DNA of 64,000 bases from positions 1,659,001 to 1,723,000 of the forward strand of contig NZ_CP090059.1 of assembly GCF_021391395.1 (NCBI RefSeq). Direction: 5' to 3'. The notes beneath the pieces are model-generated. The model was given only the letters and a program-made list of their open reading frames with translations. It ran no database searches and had not been told where the DNA came from. How positions within the stretch are numbered: position 1 is the first letter of the stretch; every line of letters begins with the position of its first letter. The translations under genes were made by a program, and so were the position numbers. The stretch comes from Sphingomonas cannabina. Lineage in GTDB: Bacteria; Pseudomonadota; Alphaproteobacteria; Sphingomonadales; Sphingomonadaceae. Shown here piece after piece: positions 36,156-42,539 of this stretch.

Positions 36156-36430
36156 TTGCTGCCTCCGCCATAGCCGAGGCCGGTCAGCGCTTTGGCGACA
36201 AGGTTCCAGACGTGCTCGCGCAGGCGCGGGTGGCGGAGCACCTTACCCTCGCGCTGCACTCCGCCAGTCAGCATCGCCCGCTGCAGCGCCTCGGCCGACC
36301 GGCCGCGAAGCGTGCGGACGCGGTAGTCGCCGAGCTGCTGGGTGCCGCCGATATTGTCGAGCGTCATGCGCGCCAGCTCGGTGACGTCGCCGGTCACCGC
36401 GGACCATAGCTCCACGCGAACGACGATCAT
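36152..36430 (-). CDS. Hypothetical phage head-region protein
   Basis: This 92-residue protein begins with a beta strand (IVVRVELWSAVTGDVTELARMTLDNIGG) and ends in a basic helix. No known family is recognised. It is coupled to both neighbours by short overlaps and lies between capsid and connector genes, so a structural or assembly role is likely. Confidence 0.6.
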   Translation of the reverse strand: MIVVRVELWSAVTGDVTELARMTLDNIGGTQQLGDYRVRTLRGRSAEALQRAMLTGGVQREGKVLRHPRLREHVWNLVAKALTGLGYGGGSK

Positions 36431-36756
36431 CAGAACGGCATCTCGTCTTGATCGTCATCGTCGAGATCATCCTCGCCGGCCGGGCCGGTGAGCTGCGGGC
36501 GATCACGATATTCGACCGGGCGAAGGGGACGGAGCGTGACATGACGTGCCGCGTGGCGGGCGATGTCTTCACTGACCGGACGAAGCGAATAGACGGAGGC
36601 GACGCCGTATAACTCGGTCACCACCTCGCCATCGGCGCCATGGATGTCGACGCGCAGCATCTTGCCGCCCGCGATCTCGACTTCTTCGACGAAGCCGGGC
36701 CGCTGGCGATGGCCCATCAGTTCGAGGATGGCCCAGCCGGAGAAAGCGGACGTCAT
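36430..36756 (-). CDS. Phage protein with SGWAILELMGH motif
   Basis: This 108-residue protein starts with a conserved beta-rich block (FSGWAILELMGHRQRPGFVEEVEIAGGKMLRVDIHG) that I have seen in many small phage proteins of unknown role, some carelessly labelled acetyltransferase. The second half is arginine-rich and ends in an acidic tail (EDDLDDDDQDEMPF). In other phages such genes lie among early functions; here it sits in the late operon. No function is assigned. Confidence 0.6.
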   Translation of the reverse strand: MTSAFSGWAILELMGHRQRPGFVEEVEIAGGKMLRVDIHGADGEVVTELYGVASVYSLRPVSEDIARHAARHVTLRPLRPVEYRDRPQLTGPAGEDDLDDDDQDEMPF

Positions 36757-36938
36757 TTCGCCCTCTTTGCAGTCAGACGGCCGAGGCCGTCAAAGGCCAG
36801 CCAGAGAGCCGCGAGCAGGGCGATGGCTGGCCAGAAAATGGCCGTAACGATCGCCGCCGCAGCGCCTATGTCAGCCTTCAGGTCGATGGCGATAAGGGCG
36901 GCGATTGCCAGCCATGCGATGATAAGGGCGCAGATCAT
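36753..36938 (-). CDS. Small two-helix membrane protein
   Basis: This 61-residue protein has two hydrophobic helices (CALIIAWLAIAALIAI and AAIVTAIFWPAIALLAALWLAF) joined by a short charged loop. Its start overlaps nothing upstream but its stop overlaps the next gene by ATGA. Its position in the head operon, far from the lysis genes, argues against a main holin, although a holin-like role cannot be excluded because none is recognised next to the lysozyme. Confidence 0.55.
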   Translation of the reverse strand: MICALIIAWLAIAALIAIDLKADIGAAAAIVTAIFWPAIALLAALWLAFDGLGRLTAKRAK

Positions 36939-36940
36939 GG

Positions 36941-37279
36941 TCAGGATGCCTTTGACTTGGCACCGGAGGGCGCCTTGGGCTTGCCGGCACCCTTGCCGCC
37001 CTGCGACCCAGCCGGAGGCGGCGGAGGCGGCGGAGGCGGCGGAGGCGGCGGAGGCGGCGGAGGCGGCGGAGGCGGCGGAGGCGGCGGAGGCGGCGGAGGC
37101 GAAGGCACTCCGCGATCGTCCGCCTCACCTTCGGCGACCACCTGCCCAGGAATGAGCGAGACAGCCTTCACGGCCAGGAGGGGTGCGGCGGTGTCCTCGT
37201 CGAGCTCGATCGTGCTCTCGGCCGGGACCGGCTTTGGCCGGATGCCGCGCAGAGGCGTGTGAACAAGATACCAGGGCAT
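36941..37279 (-). CDS. Phage protein with a 29-proline run
   Basis: This 112-residue protein has a 55-residue N-terminal part (PWYLVHTPLRGIRPKPVPAESTIELDEDTAAPLLAVKAVSLI), then an uninterrupted run of 29 prolines encoded by 37013-37099, then a basic Gly/Lys/Ser tail. The N-terminal block resembles small proteins found behind phage capsid genes. The proline run would form a polyproline II rod about 9 nm long and should need elongation factor P for translation. ATG 37279 (AAGGAACC upstream) is chosen over the longer open frame. Confidence 0.7.
   Translation of the reverse strand: MPWYLVHTPLRGIRPKPVPAESTIELDEDTAAPLLAVKAVSLIPGQVVAEGEADDRGVPSPPPPPPPPPPPPPPPPPPPPPPPPPPPPPAGSQGGKGAGKPKAPSGAKSKAS
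37013..37099. repeat. 9-bp tandem repeat, about 9.7 units
   Basis: The unit GGAGGCGGC repeats without interruption through nearly the whole tract, encoding Pro-Pro-Pro per unit on the minus strand. Unit length is a multiple of three, so copy-number change would alter the length of the proline rod without breaking the frame. Confidence 0.9.
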
Positions 37280-37419
37280 TGCAGGTTCCTTGCAAGTCGG
37301 GCGCAAGCGGGCGGAAAGGTCGGAGCTGGGGCGCGCCACCGCGCCCGAAAGGCGTCGCTACCCCAGCTCCTGCACCGTCGACGCCGTTACGCCGCGTCGA
37401 CGGGATCAGGGGTCAGGGG

Positions 37420-38358
37420 TCAGGGGGCCGGAGCCGCAATCGCGTTCTGGATGAGGAAGCCGGCGTCCGGGCCGACCAGCTCCGGCGAATATTCGTCGAA
37501 CACGTTGTTGAGCCACGACCGAACCTTGTTGTCGTAATAGGCGGGCTCGACGAAGGGGTGGCCGCGAAGCTGGTAGGTGTAGCCGTAGCCCGGCAACTTC
37601 ATGTTGCGCTGACCGGCCGGAGGCACATAGGCGAGGATGACGTCGCGACCCCAGATGTCGACGGGACCATTGTCGTCGTCGTAGATCGCGTCGCCGATCG
37701 CCAGCGTATCGACATCGAAATAGGCGCGCAGCATCTCGTTCGTGACAGTCGAGGAGTTGGTATACTTGAACTGCTCGACGATCTTGGGGTGCTTCTTGAG
37801 CTTGGTCGCGACCGAGCCGGGAAGCCCCAGGGTGTTCCCCCGGCGACCCGTGCGGGCGCGGATGACCTCCTTGGCGTCGCCGATCAGCATACCGGGATCG
37901 CTGTCCGGATTGTCCCACTGATCGCCCGCGGCCAGCGCGGTCTTGTTCGAGGCGGCGTAGAGCGCAGCGTTGCGCGCCAGCTCCGCCTGCGCGATTTCCT
38001 TCTCGAGCCCGATCACGGCGAGCACGACGTCGACGTTCTCGCGCAGCAGATCGATCTCGGGAACCTTCTCGGCTTCTTCCTGATGCTCGATCGGCGTCTT
38101 CGCCGCGAGCGCGTGCTGGTGGAGGGCAACCGGCTTGCCCTCATAGCCGAAATCGATCTCGCCGATGGTCGCGCCCGGCGCGCGCTTGGTCTTGCGGCGA
38201 CGGAAGCTGGCGCGATCGAACTCGATGCGCTTGGCGGCGCGGGTCGGCATGTCGACGGTCGGAAAGAGCAGATGACCGATGAACTCGGCGTTGGTGTAGC
38301 CGCGGACATGGCCGGTAAGGATCGGATCGACGACGCGAGCCTGGTTCGGGGACATCAT
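37420..38358 (-). CDS. Major capsid protein
   Basis: This 312-residue protein shows the pattern of phage major capsid proteins of Mu-like siphoviruses: an N-terminal arm (ILTGHVRGYTNAEFIGHLLFPTVDMPTRAAKRIEFDR), KKRAPGATIGEIDFGYEGKPVALHQHALAAKTPIEHQEEAEK, a helix with QAELARNAALYAAS, and a C-terminal domain KLPGYGYTYQLRGHPFVEPAYYDNKVRSWLNN. It follows protease/scaffold and decoration genes in the standard order. The start is ATG 38358 or the adjacent ATG 38355. Confidence 0.88.
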   Translation of the reverse strand: MMSPNQARVVDPILTGHVRGYTNAEFIGHLLFPTVDMPTRAAKRIEFDRASFRRRKTKRAPGATIGEIDFGYEGKPVALHQHALAAKTPIEHQEEAEKVPEIDLLRENVDVVLAVIGLEKEIAQAELARNAALYAASNKTALAAGDQWDNPDSDPGMLIGDAKEVIRARTGRRGNTLGLPGSVATKLKKHPKIVEQFKYTNSSTVTNEMLRAYFDVDTLAIGDAIYDDDNGPVDIWGRDVILAYVPPAGQRNMKLPGYGYTYQLRGHPFVEPAYYDNKVRSWLNNVFDEYSPELVGPDAGFLIQNAIAAPAP

Positions 38359-38397
38359 GGATGAAGGTTCCTTCTACGGGGACTGTGCGGCCGGCCG

Positions 38398-38748
38398 TCA
38401 GACGAGCGCGGCGGTGGACGGGAACAACAGCACCTCGGCGATGCCGGCGCCGGACGTGCCGCCACCCGGCACGACGCGCGCGACCACGGCACCGGTCGTC
38501 GCGACCTTGCCGATACCGTTGGCGCCGACCTCGATGTTCTCGCCGGGATCGACGGCCTCGCTGACCTCCACCTTGGAGGTGCCGAGCACCTTGACCGGGA
38601 ACTCTTCCCCGATGGCGGCGTCGAAGTCGCTGACGCCGAACGCGGCCTTTCCGGCCGCAGCGTGGGCGCCACCGAAGTTGACGAAACGATGGGCGGCGAC
38701 CGCGGCCGAAGCGGTAGCGGTGAGAATGAGAATGGGGGTCTGCTGCAT
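38398..38748 (-). CDS. Capsid decoration protein (DUF2190-like)
   Basis: This 116-residue, Ala/Gly/Val-rich protein (FVNFGGAHAAAGKAAFGVSDFDAAIGEEFPVKVLGTSKVEVSEAVDPGENIEVGANGIG) has the repeating short beta strands of DUF2190 head decoration proteins and sits between scaffold and major capsid genes, where such proteins are encoded. Confidence 0.8.
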   Translation of the reverse strand: MQQTPILILTATASAAVAAHRFVNFGGAHAAAGKAAFGVSDFDAAIGEEFPVKVLGTSKVEVSEAVDPGENIEVGANGIGKVATTGAVVARVVPGGGTSGAGIAEVLLFPSTAALV

Positions 38749-38781
38749 CGGTCTATCCTGCTGCGATTGAAGGGGGCGGGA

Positions 38782-39279
38782 TCAGCTCGCCTGCTCGGCC
38801 TGGGCGCGCTTGAACGCCTGCCAGTAGGAGAGGCTCGGCTCGGCGGCCTGGATCTGCTGCGCACGCACCGCGAGCTGCGCGGCGCCGGTGTCGAAGCTGT
38901 AGCCGGCGGGGGCGGCGAAGCTCACGGCCGCAGCGGTGTCATCACCTTCCGATTTGGCGGCTTCGCCGAGCGCGACGATCGGCTGCGCACCGTCGAACAG
39001 GCTCTTGAACGCGTCGACCGGCGCCAGCTCGACGGCACTGTCGCCTTCGCCGAATGCGACGACGTCGAGCACGGCGAGCTGGTCGAGGAGGCCGACAACC
39101 TTATCCTTGGCGGCCGGCGCCAGCTTCACATCGGCGATCAGCGCCTCGGCGAAGGCGACATGCTCGTCATGCCGCGCCTGCGTTTCGCGCTGGGCGAAGG
39201 CCGCCTCCTTGTCGCGGATTTCCTGTTCGCGGGCCGCGAGCGCGGCTTCACGTTCGGCGAGCGCCTGCTCGTCGGGCAT
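38782..39279 (-). CDS. Scaffold protein from an internal in-frame start (Mu gpZ-like)
   Basis: ATG 39279 lies in frame inside the protease/scaffold gene (Met154) and follows AGAGGAGAACACG, a strong ribosome binding site. Translation from here would give a 165-residue scaffold consisting of the coiled-coil region and C-terminal capsid-binding part. Mu makes its scaffold gpZ from the I gene in the same nested way. Confidence 0.7.
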   Translation of the reverse strand: MPDEQALAEREAALAAREQEIRDKEAAFAQRETQARHDEHVAFAEALIADVKLAPAAKDKVVGLLDQLAVLDVVAFGEGDSAVELAPVDAFKSLFDGAQPIVALGEAAKSEGDDTAAAVSFAAPAGYSFDTGAAQLAVRAQQIQAAEPSLSYWQAFKRAQAEQAS

Positions 39280-39738
39280 CGTGTTCTCCTCTGCAAAGTC
39301 CAGGGTGATCGCGCCGCCGTCGTCGGCGTCGGAAAAGGATACGGTGCCCAGCCCCTTGATCGCGGGCGCGGCGGCGCCGAGGAAGCCGATGTGCTTGAGA
39401 TACCACTTGCCCGGCTTGGGGTTCGCGGGGTGCTTGGGCGGATAGAAGCTCGGCGAGATCTTGCGGTAGCGCTTGGCGCGCACCGTCTCGGCGAAGGCGG
39501 GCTCGACGTCGGTGCCCATGGCGACGATGGTATCGCCCTGCAGCTCCAGCGCGCCGGCCCAGCCCCACGCGGGATCGTCCGTCTTGGGATGGCCGATCAC
39601 CAGCGGCGCCGGATCGCTCGCGGCGTCATAGCTCTCGACGATTTCGGCAAGCTCGGCCGCGCCGAACGTCACAGTCTTCCCGTGAATGTCGGTAAACGTG
39701 CCGGGTTTCAGGATCTTGATGGGCGTCGGGCTATCCAT
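38782..39738 (-). CDS. Capsid protease/scaffold (Mu gpI-like)
   Basis: This 318-residue protein has an N-terminal protease domain of the Mu I type (residues 1-150: LKPGTFTDIHGKTVTFGAAELAEIVESYDA, LVIGHPKTDDPAWGWAGALELQGDTIVA, RKISPSFYPPKHPANPKPGKWYLKHIGFLGAAAPAIKGL) and a C-terminal scaffold part rich in Glu/Ala/Arg helices (REAALAAREQEIRDKEAAFAQRETQARHDEH). The protease trims the procapsid; the scaffold directs assembly. A second start inside the gene (ATG 39279) can make the scaffold alone. Confidence 0.87.
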   Translation of the reverse strand: MDSPTPIKILKPGTFTDIHGKTVTFGAAELAEIVESYDAASDPAPLVIGHPKTDDPAWGWAGALELQGDTIVAMGTDVEPAFAETVRAKRYRKISPSFYPPKHPANPKPGKWYLKHIGFLGAAAPAIKGLGTVSFSDADDGGAITLDFAEENTMPDEQALAEREAALAAREQEIRDKEAAFAQRETQARHDEHVAFAEALIADVKLAPAAKDKVVGLLDQLAVLDVVAFGEGDSAVELAPVDAFKSLFDGAQPIVALGEAAKSEGDDTAAAVSFAAPAGYSFDTGAAQLAVRAQQIQAAEPSLSYWQAFKRAQAEQAS

Positions 39739-39866
39739 GCCCGCCGCTCTAGGGCGCGGCGCTCCGGCTCTTTGCCTTCCGACAACGGACGCCCGGTTAC
39801 GATTGCTAGATCGCGACCGCGACCGCTATGCTTTCTGGTGGGGCAAAAGAAAAGGGGGTGCGGGAA

Positions 39867-39995
39867 ATGGTCGGTCTGCGGGAATGGGAAGACGACCGGC
39901 CCGATCCCCGTCACCCCATGAGGACGCTGATATGGTGGGTCGTGGTCACAGCGCTCATCAGCTTTCTGCTGATCGCCGGTCTCCGCGGCTGGTGA
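39867..39995 (+). CDS. Possible 42-residue membrane protein, opposite strand
   Basis: ATG 39867 follows AAGGGGGTG and opens 42 codons (charged N-terminus EWEDDRPDPRHPMR, then one helix LIWWVVVTALISFLLIAGL, then RGW). It lies on the plus strand in the gap between the capsid operon and the HTH gene, so it would be transcribed against the rest of the left arm. The clear membrane helix and the ribosome binding site support it; lack of any family keeps the confidence low. Confidence 0.4.
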   Translation: MVGLREWEDDRPDPRHPMRTLIWWVVVTALISFLLIAGLRGW

Positions 39996-39999
39996 CGCA

Positions 40000-40272
40000 C
40001 TAGGCCCGAGAGATCGAGGTTCTCGCTTCCTGCTCCGCTTCGCGGGTTTTCGGGCGCCAGGGCTCACGGGCACCAAGATCGCGCTCGTCGACGCCGAAGA
40101 AGCGAGCAAGCTTGCCGCGCTCGTCTTCGGGCAGGCGCTTGGGCGATCCCCGGCGCAGATACTGCTGGATATAGGCCGGGTTACGGTCGAGCATCTTGGA
40201 CAATGCGGCCATGCTGGCGTCGCTGTTCTCGATCAGCGCTTCCAATCGGGCTCGTTCTTCCACCGGGCTCAC
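40000..40272 (-). CDS. HTH-only paralogue of the disrupted host repressor
   Basis: This 90-residue protein aligns without gaps with the HTH domain of the split host gene (21354-21575): about 42 of 65 residues are identical by eye, including ALSxMLxRNPAxxQQYLxRGxP and LPExxRGxLARFFGVDE. It has no S24 domain and ends in a short basic tail. I prefer GTG 40272, which overlaps the upstream stop (GTGA); GTG 40284 is the longer alternative. Its operon has an SOS-like box (40506-40520). It could occupy the host operator or form mixed dimers, in either case interfering with the host regulator. Confidence 0.82.
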   Translation of the reverse strand: MSPVEERARLEALIENSDASMAALSKMLDRNPAYIQQYLRRGSPKRLPEDERGKLARFFGVDERDLGAREPWRPKTREAEQEARTSISRA

Positions 40273-40487
40273 GATGCCAACCACTCCCGTTCCGCGTCTT
40301 CCAACGCCTCGAATACGTCGCCGTCTACCTCGAAACTCGCGAGGAAGCCCGACAGATGCACGCGCACCCTATGCGGGTCGCCGTCCACGGGGAAGCCGGG
40401 ATCGCGCGCCGCCTTCGCCGCCAGCTCGCCGACCCAATCGTCACGTGTAGCCTGACCCGTGAGCCAGGCGCCGAACGCTGATGCCAT
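40269..40487 (-). CDS. YozE-like small protein upstream of the HTH gene
   Basis: This 72-residue protein (FGAWLTGQATRDDWVGELAAKAARDPGFPVDGDPHRVRVHLSGFLASFEVDGDVFEALEDAEREWLAS) fits the YozE/SAM-like small helical proteins: FxxWLxxQxxRDDxVGxLAxDAxxDxxFP is their usual opening. Start ATG 40487 has a strong AACGGAGGTG site. It is coupled to the HTH gene by a GTGA overlap, and both lie behind an SOS-like box. YozE-type proteins are common in phages and bacteria but their function is not known. Confidence 0.72.
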   Translation of the reverse strand: MASAFGAWLTGQATRDDWVGELAAKAARDPGFPVDGDPHRVRVHLSGFLASFEVDGDVFEALEDAEREWLAS

Positions 40488-40505
40488 GTTCACCTCCGTT
40501 GATGA

Positions 40506-40520
40506 GAACGGATCGGGAAC
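40506..40520 (-). promoter_or_regulatory. SOS-like box GTTC-N7-GTTC in the prophage
   Basis: On the minus strand the sequence reads GTTC-CCGATCC-GTTC, ending 18 bases before the ATG of the YozE-like gene. It shares 12 of 15 bases with the host box at 21287-21301. LexA would repress this operon until DNA damage. Confidence 0.55.
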
Positions 40521-40583
40521 ATATGCGAGCCCGCCAGTGAGTCGCGAGTCCTTTTTCGCTTGCCCTTGGATCAATGTGGCGTG

Positions 40584-40668
40584 TGCGCCCCGCACAGGCC
40601 CGTAGAACGCATTCCCGCACCGGATGCGGGGCTGGATAGGTCCGAGAGCGGGAATTGCGCTCTACGGG
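40584..40668 (-). terminator. Long imperfect inverted repeat behind the immunity operon
   Basis: CCCGTAGAACGCATTCCCGC (40599-40618) pairs with GCGGGAATTGCGCTCTACGGG (40648-40668) over about 20 bases with one bulge and one mismatch, enclosing 29 bases. A small hairpin TGTGCG-CCC-CGCACA (40583-40597) follows on the minus strand. No T-run follows. It separates the repressor operon from the SOS-boxed genes and could be a terminator, an antiterminator target or a small RNA. Confidence 0.5.
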
Positions 40669-40678
40669 CAGGATTCGG

Positions 40679-41221
40679 CTACTGCGGAATCGCCAGCGAC
40701 GCCGCGGTTGTTGGGACAACCTTCGCGAGCAGCGCAGCCTCCTTGCTCGCGCTGCAGGCGTTCACCGCCTTCGCAATGGCATCACGAACCGAGGGCGTTT
40801 CCCCGAATATCTGGAACGAGGCATCCACCTGACGGCCATTGCCTTGGTGGACGCGGACGAGGAACCGCCCGGCCGAGAGCATACGAGATGCGAAAGCCGC
40901 GACCTGCTCGGCATCGTTGATGTCGGCCGACACGTCGTCGGTCTCCCACATCCCGTTCAAGGGCGGATCGTCGTCGAACCGGTGCTGCACGACATCGCCG
41001 CGGTGGATGTAGACCCGCGACCGCGGTCCCGGCTGGAACCGCACGAACATGCTCTGCGACTTCACATCGCATCCGACGTAGAGGAGTGATCCGGTGGCGT
41101 TGCGGCTCACTGCCGCGACCGTCTCCTGATCGGTCATCGGATCCTTGACCGCCGTGTTCGCGATCGGCTGGTCCTGCGCCACTGCCGCCTGGAGCAACAA
41201 GCCCGCGATAATCGTGATCAT
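40679..41221 (-). CDS. Secreted protein with VasI/TagO-like domain
   Basis: This 180-residue protein has a signal peptide (ITIIAGLLLQAAVAQ) and a mature domain whose pattern, DPMTDQETVAAVS…LLYVGCDVKSQSMFVRF…YIHRGDVVQHRFDDDPPLNGMW…FASRMLSAGRFLVRVHQGNG…FQIFG…AIAKAVNAC, resembles the VasI/TagO family first described near type VI secretion genes but also common in prophages. Two cysteines could form a disulfide. Its start overlaps the repressor stop (ATGA), so it is probably expressed in the lysogen. A role at the cell surface, such as superinfection exclusion, is inference. Confidence 0.65.
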   Translation of the reverse strand: MITIIAGLLLQAAVAQDQPIANTAVKDPMTDQETVAAVSRNATGSLLYVGCDVKSQSMFVRFQPGPRSRVYIHRGDVVQHRFDDDPPLNGMWETDDVSADINDAEQVAAFASRMLSAGRFLVRVHQGNGRQVDASFQIFGETPSVRDAIAKAVNACSASKEAALLAKVVPTTAASLAIPQ

Positions 41222-41853
41222 AGCCGCTTCACCGCCATTTCTGCCCTGGCCACCACCCTAAACCTCTCCTGGTCGGCGGCGAGATCGATGACGATATCGC
41301 CGTAGCTCGGATTGGCGCTCTTCAACCGGACTTGCCCGCCCTCGATCTGGATCCGCTTGATCATCAGCGCGTCATCCAGCCGCACGACATGCATACCGTC
41401 AGTTAGCGTCGACTTACCGAGGTTGATCAGCGTGAGATCGCCGTCGCGAAGATCGGGCTCCTGGCTGTCGCCCTTGACCTCGACCAGCCGCAGCAGCGAC
41501 GGGTCGCCGAACTGATCCAGCCACTCGCGCGGAAACGGCCACCTTCCAACCGCCTGATCTTCATCGAGGGCGAATCGGCCGGGGCCGGCGCTGACCTGAA
41601 TATCATTCACCGGAACGTTGACGATCGACTCCGCGAGGGGGTCGGTGCCCTTGAGAATGTGATCCTCGGTCGTTCCGATCACGTCGACGATCGCCTTTAA
41701 CCGGGCCTGACCGGGATCCGATTTGCCCGCCAGGATCCGCTGCAGGGTCGCGATCGGAATGCCCGATTTCTCAGCGAGATCGGGCTGCTTGCCCCATTCC
41801 CTTGCGAGCATCCGGAGACGCGCAGCAGCGGCCTGCGTCCACTCCCACATCAC
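41218..41853 (-). CDS. Prophage repressor (HTH + S24 peptidase)
   Basis: This 211-residue protein has an N-terminal XRE-type HTH (QPDLAEKSGIPIATLQRILAGKSDPG, residues 23-49) and a C-terminal S24 domain with catalytic Ser130 in GDSQEPDLRDGD and Lys166 in ALMIKRIQ. Such repressors keep the lytic operons off and cleave themselves when RecA is activated. It diverges from the Ner-like gene over a 72-base operator region and is co-transcribed with the VasI-like gene. The residue after the catalytic Ser is Gln instead of the usual Met. Confidence 0.9.
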   Translation of the reverse strand: MMWEWTQAAAARLRMLAREWGKQPDLAEKSGIPIATLQRILAGKSDPGQARLKAIVDVIGTTEDHILKGTDPLAESIVNVPVNDIQVSAGPGRFALDEDQAVGRWPFPREWLDQFGDPSLLRLVEVKGDSQEPDLRDGDLTLINLGKSTLTDGMHVVRLDDALMIKRIQIEGGQVRLKSANPSYGDIVIDLAADQERFRVVARAEMAVKRL

Positions 41854-41925
41854 GACAGCCCCAAAAATGATGTTGACACGTCTTTGGTGTCTCTACATGA
41901 TGTTTTCACATCACAACGATGACGG
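41854..41925. promoter_or_regulatory. Central operator/promoter region of the prophage
   Basis: Between the repressor and the Ner-like gene the motif TGATGTT-nn-CA occurs at 41868-41878 and 41898-41908, and inverted (TGAACATCA) at 41927-41935, at the very start of the Ner-like gene. These are candidate repressor/Ner half-sites. A TTGACA (41873-41878) with TACATG 15 bases on (41894-41899) may be the early rightward promoter. Confidence 0.6.
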
Positions 41926-42237
41926 GTGAACATCAAATTGTCTGACTGGCATCCAGAGGACATCAAAGCAGCGATCCGGAAGAAGGGGATTACGCTGGCC
42001 GACCTCGCTCGCGATGCGGGGATGGCTGGTAACGCGCTGCGGCTCGCGCTCAGCCTTCCGCGAGCGGAAGCCGAGCGCGTCATCGCGGCGGCGCTCGATT
42101 TGCATCCCATGGTGATCTGGCCCTCCCGGTATCATGCCGACGGCCGGCGTAAGCAGCCGCAGCCTGCGGATAACTACCGGGCCGCTCGCCGCTTCGGCAA
42201 TGCCGAATCGCTGTCCCACGCCGAGGCAGCGGTATGA
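41926..42237 (+). CDS. Ner-like DNA-binding protein
   Basis: This 103-residue protein begins SDWHPEDIKAAIRKKGITLADLARDAGMAGNALRLALSLPRAEAERVIAAALDLHPMVIWPSRYH, the complete Ner/Nlp pattern (HTH plus the closing PxxIWPSRY). Mu Ner represses early transcription and the repressor gene after infection. GTG 41926 is the start. It diverges from the repressor and opens the early operon. Confidence 0.92.
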   Translation: MNIKLSDWHPEDIKAAIRKKGITLADLARDAGMAGNALRLALSLPRAEAERVIAAALDLHPMVIWPSRYHADGRRKQPQPADNYRAARRFGNAESLSHAEAAV

Positions 42238-42539
42238 CGGCCCCTACCCACGCTTGGGTGCTTGACCTGGTCCTGCGCGACGGGACCGTGATGCTCGCGG
42301 TCACTGAGCCTGTCAGCGGCATGGTGGAGCTGGAGCCGATCAGCGGATGGTCTCTGGCGGACGCGACGACGGCGCTGCGCAATGTGATTGCGCGCACCGC
42401 GCCGCGTACCCCGCAGACCATCATCACCGACCGCGGCCGGTTCTTCGCCGGTCTCGGCGAAGCGATGGGCATCGAGCAGCAGTTCACGACCTTCACTGAT
42501 CAGCGCCGCCTGGAGCGGCTCCAGGGGCCATCGAAATGA
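42234..42539 (+). CDS. Hypothetical early protein upstream of transposase A
   Basis: This 101-residue protein has a beta-rich N-terminal half (AWVLDLVLRDGTVMLAVTEPVSGMVELEPISG) and a helical C-terminus. No family is recognised. It overlaps both neighbours by four bases (ATGA), so it is translated together with Ner and MuA. Confidence 0.65.
   Translation: MTAPTHAWVLDLVLRDGTVMLAVTEPVSGMVELEPISGWSLADATTALRNVIARTAPRTPQTIITDRGRFFAGLGEAMGIEQQFTTFTDQRRLERLQGPSK

Noticed and set aside
37013-37099. Regular repeats taken as a possible CRISPR array or Glu-Ala-Ala coiled coil on the plus strand
   Set aside because: The units are 9 bp and contiguous, with no spacers. The plus-strand frames (poly-Gly or EAA) have no start context, while the minus-strand gene has a ribosome binding site and fits the operon.
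36640-37155. Plus-strand open frame of 171 codons with an EAA repeat
   Set aside because: It arises from reading the 9-bp repeat on the other strand and overlaps four coupled minus-strand genes.
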